Positions 8,003 to 14,048 of a stretch of 21,890 bases of DNA are shown in pieces. This DNA is from RUG14219 sp045538535 (GTDB lineage: Bacteria > Cyanobacteriota > Vampirovibrionia > Gastranaerophilales > Gastranaerophilaceae). The notes below the pieces were generated by a model that was given only the letters and a program-made list of their open reading frames with translations, did no database searches and was not told where the DNA came from. Positions within the stretch are counted from its first letter, which is position 1, and each line of letters opens with the position of its first letter. The DNA is taken from positions 1 through 21,890 of the forward strand of contig JAZSRN010000044.1 in assembly GCA_045538535.1 (NCBI GenBank). The letters run 5' to 3'. The translations under genes were made by a program, and so were the position numbers.

Positions 8003-8164
8003 TTAATGAATGTAAGATGCCAATGATGCCATAATCACCACTGATATCACTACAAACATAATTGAGCTTAATACACCTGTTCCGTGAGTTTCGCTATATT
8101 TTTGAGCTGTCTCAACACTTGATTTAGGTTGAACTTCAACCATTTTTTCGTTGTCATTTCCCAT
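8003..8164 (-). CDS. 53-residue single-span membrane protein
   Basis: A short frame starting at ATG 8164 with a well-placed AAGGAG Shine-Dalgarno 8 nt upstream and a terminator downstream. Residues 1-28 are polar and charged (M-G-N-D-N-E-K-M-V-E at the start). Residues about 31-50 are a single hydrophobic helix containing I-M-F-V-V-I-S-V-V-I-M. It ends Y-I-H. This is the layout of small accessory subunits or regulators of membrane complexes. I do not recognise the family. The upstream minus-strand gene (8233) ends 68 nt before it, with a hairpin between. The excellent ribosome site, hydrophobic pattern and downstream terminator make it a real gene in my judgement, though it is below common length cut-offs. 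Confidence 0.75.
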   Translation of the reverse strand: MGNDNEKMVEVQPKSSVETAQKYSETHGTGVLSSIMFVVISVVIMASLASYIH

Positions 8165-8195
8165 TGGTTTATTCTCCTTTTTCTATGTAAAACTG

Positions 8196-8221
8196 AAGAC
8201 TTTTAAGCACGTAAAAGTCTT
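8196..8221 (-). terminator. Hairpin between the two small minus-strand genes
   Basis: AAGACTTTT (8196-8204) and AAAAGTCTT (8213-8221) form a perfect 9-bp stem with an 8-nt loop. On the minus strand it follows the gene at 8233 and is trailed by CAGTTTTAC, a weak T-run. It may be an attenuating or partial terminator, or an mRNA-stabilising hairpin. Confidence 0.5.
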
Positions 8222-8232
8222 AATATAAAAAG

Positions 8233-8628
8233 TTATACATATTGAGAATTAGGAGCATTAGGATTAATTTCTGTCAAAAAAGTTCGCCATAATAAACTAT
8301 TACCTTGTGCAAAATAAGACTTGGAATACATATATGACAGCATCAAGGTAAATTGTTTACTTGCTGAACAATATTTGTTATTTAAATTATTAAAATTAAA
8401 ATCTTGATTATCGTTTTCTGTTTTGACAAAAAGTTCTTGAGATTTTACATTTTGCGCAATTATTTCTTGATGTTCGCAATAATCAAAACTGTTAAATTGA
8501 TAATTGATATTTTTTATTACAGAAACATCGTTTTGTTTCTCAGACAACGAACACACCTCATTGGCTTGCGCAACAATTGAGGTTAAAAACATCATCAATA
8601 TTAAAACTAAACGAATAATTGTTTTCAT
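8233..8628 (-). CDS. Small secreted protein of unknown function
   Basis: 131 residues from ATG 8628. Residues 1-22 form a clear Sec signal peptide (M-K-T-I-I-R-L then L-I-L-M-M-F-L, ending S-I-V-A-Q-A), with likely cleavage before N-E-V. The mature part (~109 residues) is Asn/Gln/Ser-rich, acidic to neutral, with Cys in V-C-S-L, D-Y-C-E and K-Y-C-S, so disulphide bonding is possible. The C-terminus is hydrophilic (P-N-A-P-N-S-Q-Y-V). The frame extends to ATG 8670, but only the internal start places a signal peptide at the N-terminus. No Shine-Dalgarno precedes it. A TACAAT box ends 9 nt before this ATG, so it too may have almost no leader. I do not recognise the family. Confidence 0.65.
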   Translation of the reverse strand: MKTIIRLVLILMMFLTSIVAQANEVCSLSEKQNDVSVIKNINYQFNSFDYCEHQEIIAQNVKSQELFVKTENDNQDFNFNNLNNKYCSASKQFTLMLSYMYSKSYFAQGNSLLWRTFLTEINPNAPNSQYV

Positions 8629-8638
8629 ATTACCATGA

Positions 8639-8713
8639 TTGTACATGGAAAAATTTAAATTTAAACCCATGTAAGATTAATTTTTTATAATTTCTTTGAA
8701 TATACATGTACAA
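8639..8713. repeat. Inverted TTGTACATG / CATGTACAA pair in a divergent promoter region
   Basis: TTGTACATG (8639-8647) and its exact reverse complement CATGTACAA (8705-8713) flank the divergent spacer, with a third CATGTA at 8668-8673. The left copy overlaps the probable -10 of the secreted-protein gene and the right copy is 17 bp upstream of the -35 of the PC4 gene. A regulator site is possible but unproven. Confidence 0.35.
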
Positions 8714-8729
8714 AAAAATTATATAAATA

Positions 8730-8757
8730 TTGCACAGTAAAAAAACTATGTTATAAT
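8730..8757 (+). promoter_or_regulatory. Promoter of the PC4-priA pair
   Basis: -35 TTGCAC (8730-8735), a 16-bp spacer ending in TATGT, and consensus -10 TATAAT (8752-8757). It ends 32 nt before the ATG and the leader carries AAGGAGAG. Confidence 0.75.
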
Positions 8758-8789
8758 GAGACAGCAATTAAATAAGGAGAGAAGTACAA

Positions 8790-9023
8790 ATGGCAGAAGC
8801 AAAAATTTTGGCAACTATTGAAAGAAGTGAAACTGAGCAATTACAAATTTCTGTTAGTGAATACAAAGGCAGAAGTTACCTAAATATGAGAATATTTTAC
8901 ACCACAGATGAAGGTTCAACTTGGTTACCAACCAAAAAAGGTGTGACTTTTGCGCCTGAACAACTTGACCTTTTAGAAGAAGCTATTCAAGAAGCACGTA
9001 AAGAATTTATGGCAGAAGAATAA
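8790..9023 (+). CDS. PC4/p15-like transcriptional coactivator-family ssDNA-binding protein
   Basis: A 77-residue protein with the PC4 (Sub1) fold pattern: I-x-R-S-E-T-E-Q-L-Q-I-S-V-S-E-Y-K-G near the N-terminus, Y-L-N-M-R-I-F-Y central strand, then P-T-K-K-G-V-T-F and a C-terminal amphipathic helix. The family binds single-stranded DNA as a dimer. Bacterial members (YdbC type) are thought to act in DNA or RNA single-strand handling. Strong promoter and Shine-Dalgarno. Its stop shares a base with the priA start (TAATG), so the two are translationally coupled, which suggests a role at ssDNA during replication restart. That functional link is my inference. Confidence 0.85.
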   Translation: MAEAKILATIERSETEQLQISVSEYKGRSYLNMRIFYTTDEGSTWLPTKKGVTFAPEQLDLLEEAIQEARKEFMAEE

Positions 9024-11227
9024 TGAAGTATGCTTTAGCTCTTGTTAATATTAAAGGCTTAGGAGTTAAAACGTTCAGTTATTTAATTCCTGAAGAGATA
9101 AAAGATAAAATCCAAATCGGACAAGCTTTGCTTGTCCCTTTTGGCAGACAAGGGCTTATTAATGCTTTTTGTGTGGGATTTTCAGATTATTTGCCGGGGG
9201 ATTTTAAAGTTAAAAAAATCAACAAAATTCTTGACGAAACCCCTCTTTTCTCTATCGAATATCTTAAACTTTTAGAATGGGTTGCAAATTACTATTGTTG
9301 CGATTTAGTAACGGTTTTGAACGCTGCAATTCCTTTAAAATTGATTGAAAAAGCCTCAAAAACGGAACTTTGGATAGAATTTGTTACTTATGAAGGAGCA
9401 ACAAAACGCCAACTTCAAGTCCTAGAATTGTTAGAAAAAATGGGAAAAACTCCTTTAATTTCTTTCGAAAGACTTGCAAAAACAACAAGAACGACTATCA
9501 AAAAACTTGAAGATTTAGGTTGTATAAGATTATCAAACGAAGAAATTTATCGCAATCCGTTAGATATTTTGAATATAGAAGACACAGAACCACTTTTTGA
9601 ACTTTCATCGGAACAAAACAGAGTATATTCACAAATAAAAGAAAAAATAGCCCAAAAATCTTCTGAACCTATTCTACTCCATGGGGTTACGGCATCAGGA
9701 AAAACCGAAGTTTATTTCAAACTCATTAAAGACGTAATAGACAATGGGAAAAATATCCTTTTTCTTGCACCGGAAATCGCACTTGCTTCACAATTAACCA
9801 AGAGATTGGCAAAAAAATTCGGCACAAAAGATGTTGCAATCTGGCACAGTTCAATTTCAGACGGTGAACGCTATGACGTGTGGCAAAGATTGTACAAAAA
9901 TGATATCAAAATTCTGGCTGGCGCGCGTTCTGCAGTTTTTGCACCTCTTCAAAACATCGGATTGATTATTATTGATGAAGAACACGAAAGTGCATACAAA
10001 CAAACTTCACCTGCACCAAGATATGAGGCGCGTGTAGTTGCCCAAAAACTCGCACAATTCCATAATTGCCCACTTTTATTAGGTTCGGCAACTCCGGATA
10101 TTTCAGTTTATTATCGAGCAAAAAATTCAAACAATCTTCTTGAATTAAAAAAACGCTATAATAATGCAAAAGTTGCACCTGTAACCGTTATTAATATGCA
10201 GGAATATGGAAAAGCTGCATACAAAAAAATTATCTCAAAACCTTTGCAAACCGCCATTGATGAAACACTTGAAAAAGGACAACAAGCAATTCTTTTGATT
10301 AACCGAAGAGGTTTTTCGACATTTACACAATGTCAAGCTTGCGGACACGTTATTGAATGCCCAAATTGCGCAATTCCAATGATTTGGCACGCAAAAGACA
10401 AAATGCTCAAATGTCATTATTGCAATCACGTCGAATATTTCCCCGATTTTTGCCCCCAATGCGGTTCCGATGCCCTTAAAAATTCCGGTACCGGAACTCA
10501 AAAAATAGAAGAATATGTTAAAGAATTATATCCAAACAATGTAGTCGAAAGAATTGACAGTGATATTTTAGTGAAAAAAGGTGAACATATTAGGCTTTTA
10601 GAAAGATTTAATAACAAAGAAATTGATATTCTCGTAGGAACTCAAATGATTGCTAAGGGTTTGGACAATCCGAACGTTACCCTAGTCGGTGTAATTTCAG
10701 CAGATGCAAGTTTTAATCTACCGGATTTTAGAGCTTCTGAAAGAGGATTTCAACTTCTTACTCAAGTTGCAGGACGTGCTGGCAGAGGTCAATTTGAAGG
10801 TTCTGTATATTTTCAAACTTATAACCCTGAATATTATGCCCTTGCCAGCGCAAAATCACAAAATTATGAGGAATTTTTCGAAACTGAAATTGCCGCAAGA
10901 GCAGAGTTTGATTACCCACCATTTTCACAAATTATTAGACTTGTAATTAGTTCAATAAACAATTTTCGTGCAGAAAAATCCGCACAAGAAATCGCAATGC
11001 GTCTTGGATTAATGATTGATAAATACGGAATTTCTGAGCGTTTAGAAGTTCTTGGCCCAACGCCTTGTGTTATCGAACGCATAAATTCTTTTTACAGATT
11101 TCAAATACTTATAAAAAACAAATTAGACGAAAAAGGTCATAATTTTATCTCAAGTTTTCTAAACAAAATTACAATGCCAAATGACATAAAAATGTCAATT
11201 GATATCGATCCTTTAGATATTCTGTAA
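9023..11227 (+). CDS. priA: Primosomal protein N', replication restart helicase
   Basis: PriA recognises stalled forks and loads the replicative helicase, unwinding lagging-strand DNA 3'-5'. The 734-residue length is typical. N-terminal DNA-binding region (1-190), then helicase motifs: Walker A G-V-T-A-S-G-K-T (221-228), D-E-E-H (318-321), G-S-A-T-P (354-358), and Q-V-A-G-R-A-G-R-G (motif VI). The zinc-binding insertion is complete with eight Cys (437, 440, 446, 449, 464, 467, 477, 480). The C-terminus ends D-I-D-P-L-D-I-L, as in the family. Its ATG overlaps the PC4-gene stop by one base and there is no strong Shine-Dalgarno of its own, so expression probably depends on translation of the upstream gene. 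Confidence 0.96.
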   Translation: MKYALALVNIKGLGVKTFSYLIPEEIKDKIQIGQALLVPFGRQGLINAFCVGFSDYLPGDFKVKKINKILDETPLFSIEYLKLLEWVANYYCCDLVTVLNAAIPLKLIEKASKTELWIEFVTYEGATKRQLQVLELLEKMGKTPLISFERLAKTTRTTIKKLEDLGCIRLSNEEIYRNPLDILNIEDTEPLFELSSEQNRVYSQIKEKIAQKSSEPILLHGVTASGKTEVYFKLIKDVIDNGKNILFLAPEIALASQLTKRLAKKFGTKDVAIWHSSISDGERYDVWQRLYKNDIKILAGARSAVFAPLQNIGLIIIDEEHESAYKQTSPAPRYEARVVAQKLAQFHNCPLLLGSATPDISVYYRAKNSNNLLELKKRYNNAKVAPVTVINMQEYGKAAYKKIISKPLQTAIDETLEKGQQAILLINRRGFSTFTQCQACGHVIECPNCAIPMIWHAKDKMLKCHYCNHVEYFPDFCPQCGSDALKNSGTGTQKIEEYVKELYPNNVVERIDSDILVKKGEHIRLLERFNNKEIDILVGTQMIAKGLDNPNVTLVGVISADASFNLPDFRASERGFQLLTQVAGRAGRGQFEGSVYFQTYNPEYYALASAKSQNYEEFFETEIAARAEFDYPPFSQIIRLVISSINNFRAEKSAQEIAMRLGLMIDKYGISERLEVLGPTPCVIERINSFYRFQILIKNKLDEKGHNFISSFLNKITMPNDIKMSIDIDPLDIL

Positions 11228-11274
11228 AAATTACCCAACTTACCTAATTCTGATAATTCCGAAATGTCTCTGTT

Positions 11275-11285
11275 TATGTTATATT
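11275..11285 (+). promoter_or_regulatory. Extended -10 promoter of the GH13 gene, leaderless type
   Basis: TATGT-TATATT (hexamer 11280-11285) then AACGGT and ATG, a 6-nt gap. It has the same extended -10 layout as recJ and no Shine-Dalgarno. Confidence 0.6.
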
Positions 11286-11291
11286 AACGGT

Positions 11292-13343
11292 ATGAAAAAA
11301 TTGAGTGTAATATTATTATTAAGTTTACTATTAGGAAATAACTGCCCTTCATTTGCACAAACAAATACGCCGTCAGAAAAAGATATTTCATGGAATTTAA
11401 CGGTTGTTGAAGATTTTACAATTCCTGAAATTTTGGAAAAAGAATTGAAATCAAATATTGCAGATGTTTACGGCACAAAAAATGTTGAAGAAATTTATAA
11501 TCATATAAAATTACTTGCAAAAAATGCTGTAGATACACGCTCTTTGCAACTAAAAGAAGAAGATTTAACACGAAAATCCGATTGGTATAAAGACGAAGTT
11601 ATTTACATGTTTTATGTTGACCAATTTGGAACAGTAAAATCCGGTCAACCAAACACTTTTAATGATACAATTAAAATGTTGGATTATTTAAAAACTCTTG
11701 GAGTAACTACTATTTACATGTTACCTTTTGCAGATTCTCCTATGAGTGATGCGGGATTTGACGTAAAAAACCCCAAAAATGTTCGCCAAGATTTAGGCGG
11801 ATTGTACGAGTTTCAAAAATTCATTGCCGCAGCAAGACAAAAAGGATTTAAAATAAAAGCTGATTTAATACTCAATCACTTTTCAGACCAACACGAATGG
11901 TTTCAGCAAGCATTGAAAGGTGATTTGGACAAACTAAACTATTTCATCGTAAAAGAAGAAATGCCTGAATACAAAAAATATTTTGACGAAAAAAAAGGTA
12001 CCATTGTTGAATACAAAGAAGCAAACGGCAAAATATCGAAAAGAAGATTAATTTTCCCTGATATTACGGAAAGTCATTACAGAAAAGTTACGATACAAGA
12101 CAAAGATTATTATTTGTATCACACCTTTTATCCGTTTCAACTCGATATTAACTGGGAAAATCCCGAAGTACTTTATTATTGTTTAAACACTATCAGTTAT
12201 TGGGCAAATCTTGGCGTTGATATTTTTAGAATGGATGCGATACCATATTTTATTAAAGAAGAAGGTTCAACCGCCGAAAATCTCGATAAAACGCACAACA
12301 TCGTAAAGATTATCAGTGCGTATTTACAAGCAACAGCACCTCGTTCGGTTTTACAAGCTGAAGCTTGTCAAACTCCAAAAGATATCTTACCGTATTTTGG
12401 TAAAGAAAGAACTTATCAAACAAAAATCCAAGAAAAAACTCGTGATTTAACAAGAACGGACGAAATTCAAATAGCATATCATTTCCCATACATGCCTGCA
12501 TTATGGGCAAGTTTTATAACAGAAAACAACAAATATTTTACACAAGCACACAAAGCAACACCTCAAATCCCTGAATCATCCAGTTGGGCAACATTTTTAA
12601 GAGTTCACGATGAATTAACTCTTGAGATGGTTAATCCTGATGTGCGAAAAATCATTTATGACGAACTTGAACCAAAGGGAGCAGAGTTTAGAAAGGGTCT
12701 TGGAGTGAGCGGACGAATTGCAAATTTTCTGGATAACAATCCGGACAGAATTTTAATGGCCTATTCAACACTACTTTCATTGCCGGGAATTCCTATAATT
12801 TATTACGGTGACGAAATTGCTGCACAAAATAATTTTTCTTATGCAAAAAATCAAGCACAAAAAAGAGAAAAAACACAAAAGAAAAGTAAATTGAAAATAT
12901 TATCTTTTTTTGACAGTCGTGATATAAATCGAGGTTCCTTAACTTATGAAGACTTTTATTCCGTAATGAACAAAGGCAACAAAACTTTATCATCAAAAGT
13001 TTATAACGGCGTAAAACACATGATTGAAGTTCGCAAAACAAATCCTGCTTTGACCAGAGGAACATTATCTATCCTCAAAACTAATTCAGAAAAAGACTTT
13101 GTATATTTGAGAGAATACAAAAATCAAAAATATCTTATTGCGCATAATCTATCATCTGAAAAAAGAGTAATGGAGATTGAACTCCCGATAAACAAATCTT
13201 TATTCAAACCAAATAAAAAAGACTGTATTTATCTTCAAAATGTCTTAAACGGTCAACAATACAAAGTACAGCTTTCAAAAAATAACAAATCAACAAAATT
13301 ATTGATGTATCCGTATGCAACCGTTTGGTTGAAAATGTTCTAA
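11292..13343 (+). CDS. Secreted GH13 alpha-glucan enzyme, trehalose-synthase-like
   Basis: 683 residues. A Sec signal peptide covers 1-22 (M-K-K-L-S-V, hydrophobic core, P-S-F-A then Q-T-N). The GH13 barrel runs from about 98 to 520, with D-L-I-L-N-H (191-196), I-F-R-M-D-A (311-316, nucleophile Asp315), L-Q-A-E-A (354-358, acid/base Glu357) and R-V-H-D-E-L-T-L-E-M (437-446, stabiliser Asp440). A C-terminal beta-sandwich follows (about 590-683). The stretches F-A-D-S-P-M-S-D-A-G-F-D, S-D-Q-H-E-W-F, and H-D-E-L-T-L-E-M resemble trehalose synthase (maltose/trehalose isomerase, GH13_16) more than ordinary amylases. Those enzymes are normally cytosolic, so the signal peptide is unusual. Residues 30-95 are an unassigned N-terminal extension. 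A different GH13 specificity, such as alpha-glucan hydrolysis or transglycosylation, remains possible. Confidence 0.85.
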   Translation: MKKLSVILLLSLLLGNNCPSFAQTNTPSEKDISWNLTVVEDFTIPEILEKELKSNIADVYGTKNVEEIYNHIKLLAKNAVDTRSLQLKEEDLTRKSDWYKDEVIYMFYVDQFGTVKSGQPNTFNDTIKMLDYLKTLGVTTIYMLPFADSPMSDAGFDVKNPKNVRQDLGGLYEFQKFIAAARQKGFKIKADLILNHFSDQHEWFQQALKGDLDKLNYFIVKEEMPEYKKYFDEKKGTIVEYKEANGKISKRRLIFPDITESHYRKVTIQDKDYYLYHTFYPFQLDINWENPEVLYYCLNTISYWANLGVDIFRMDAIPYFIKEEGSTAENLDKTHNIVKIISAYLQATAPRSVLQAEACQTPKDILPYFGKERTYQTKIQEKTRDLTRTDEIQIAYHFPYMPALWASFITENNKYFTQAHKATPQIPESSSWATFLRVHDELTLEMVNPDVRKIIYDELEPKGAEFRKGLGVSGRIANFLDNNPDRILMAYSTLLSLPGIPIIYYGDEIAAQNNFSYAKNQAQKREKTQKKSKLKILSFFDSRDINRGSLTYEDFYSVMNKGNKTLSSKVYNGVKHMIEVRKTNPALTRGTLSILKTNSEKDFVYLREYKNQKYLIAHNLSSEKRVMEIELPINKSLFKPNKKDCIYLQNVLNGQQYKVQLSKNNKSTKLLMYPYATVWLKMF

Positions 13344-13351
13344 ACAAAATG

Positions 13352-13365
13352 GCTAATATATTAGC
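13352..13365. promoter_or_regulatory. Perfect 14-bp palindrome upstream of the HipB-like promoter
   Basis: GCTAATA-TATTAGC is a perfect palindrome ending 6 bp before the -35 box at 13372. Likely an operator for the adjacent XRE-type repressor. Confidence 0.55.
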
Positions 13366-13371
13366 TAAAAC

Positions 13372-13400
13372 TTGACAAAATTACATAAAATAGATAAAAT
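13372..13400 (+). promoter_or_regulatory. Consensus promoter of the HipB-like gene, leaderless type
   Basis: -35 TTGACA (13372-13377), a 17-bp spacer and -10 TAAAAT (13395-13400), ending 7 nt before ATG 13408. The -35 contains a TTG that could be mistaken for a start codon of a longer frame. Confidence 0.8.
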
Positions 13401-13408
13401 ATTATCTA
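13391..13408. promoter_or_regulatory. Inverted repeat over the -10 and start codon
   Basis: TAGATAA (13391-13397) and TTATCTA (13402-13408) are perfect 7-bp arms around AATA, covering the -10 and reaching the A of the ATG. A bound repressor would block transcription, so this is a second candidate autoregulatory operator. Confidence 0.55.
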
Positions 13409-13692
13409 TGGAAAACTTTTTCTTTAAACACAAAACTCCGAATGAAATTGCTCAAAATTTGGCAAGCAAAATTAAATGTTGTAGGAAAAAAATGAAAATT
13501 TCGCAACAAGAACTTGCTCAAAAATCGGGTGTGAGTTTAGGTTCTATAAAGAGATTTGAATCAAAATATGAGATTTCATTGGTTGCGCTTATAAAAATTG
13601 CTGTTGCCCTAAATTTAGATACAGACTTTGATAGTTTATTTAATCAAAAAATTTATAATTCGATTGAAGAGGTTATAAATGAACAACTATAA
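13408..13692 (+). CDS. XRE-family HipB-like antitoxin/repressor
   Basis: 94 residues from ATG 13408. A helix-turn-helix of the Cro/CI type spans about 18-75: L-A-S-K-I-K, then the K-I-S-Q-Q-E-L-A-Q-K-S-G-V-S-L-G-S-I-K-R-F-E-S core and the hydrophobic L-V-A-L-I-K-I-A helix. The C-terminal tail (76-94) is short, as in HipB antitoxins. I place the start at 13408 because the longer frame would begin at a TTG that is the -35 box. The hipA remnant overlaps its 3' end (ATG 13679 inside the last codons), the usual HipB-HipA arrangement. With the toxin broken, this is an orphan antitoxin, or a repressor kept for other targets. Regulation is probably autogenous through the flanking palindromes. Confidence 0.85.
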   Translation: MENFFFKHKTPNEIAQNLASKIKCCRKKMKISQQELAQKSGVSLGSIKRFESKYEISLVALIKIAVALNLDTDFDSLFNQKIYNSIEEVINEQL

Positions 13693-14048
13693 GTTTTTAA
13701 AAGTTTATTTTAATGAAACTTACACTTGAATTAACAAAAAATTATCAAGATATTGAACAAGTATTCCGTCTAATGTGCTTTAATGTTTTTGCGCATAATC
13801 GAGATGACCATTCCAGAAATTTTTCATTTTTATACGATATAGATAAAAATGAATGGCACTTATCTCCAGCATACGATTTAACTTTTAGTTCTTCCTTTAA
13901 CGATGAACATGCAACAACTGTAAACGGCAACGGGCGAAACCCTAATATTGACGATATTTTATCAGTAGCGAAAAATATAGGAATAAAAGAAAATTATGCC
14001 AAAAATATTGCATTTGATATTAAAGAAAAATGTTCTAAACTACTTTAA
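13679..14048 (+). pseudogene. hipA-like kinase toxin, internally deleted
   Basis: The frame opens at ATG 13679, overlapping the antitoxin end, with M-N-N-Y-K-F-L-K-V-Y-F-N-E, which resembles the first residues of HipA-like kinases, but meets TGA at 13727. A second frame, shifted by one base, holds the family C-terminus from about 13713: M-C-F-N-V-F-A-H-N-R-D-D-H-S-R-N-F (catalytic loop) and L-S-P-A-Y-D-L-T-F (metal-binding Asp), ending at 14048. Full HipA kinases are roughly 300-440 residues, so the P-loop and N-lobe are missing. This is a deletion, not a simple frameshift, and the protein should be inactive. The stop codon shares TTAA with the stop of the convergent gene at 14045. Confidence 0.85.

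Noticed and set aside
8629..8670. Upstream start for the small secreted protein
   Set aside because: The extra residues are not signal-like and would bury the signal peptide. ATG 8628 gives a standard Sec signal.
13372..13407. TTG-initiated N-terminal extension of the HipB-like protein
   Set aside because: The TTG is the first three bases of the -35 hexamer TTGACA, and the extension covers the whole promoter. The ATG at 13408 is the start.
13713..14048. Independent small gene for the C-terminal hipA frame
   Set aside because: It has no ribosome site or promoter, lacks the kinase N-lobe, and sits directly behind the hipA N-terminal remnant, so a deleted pseudogene explains it better.
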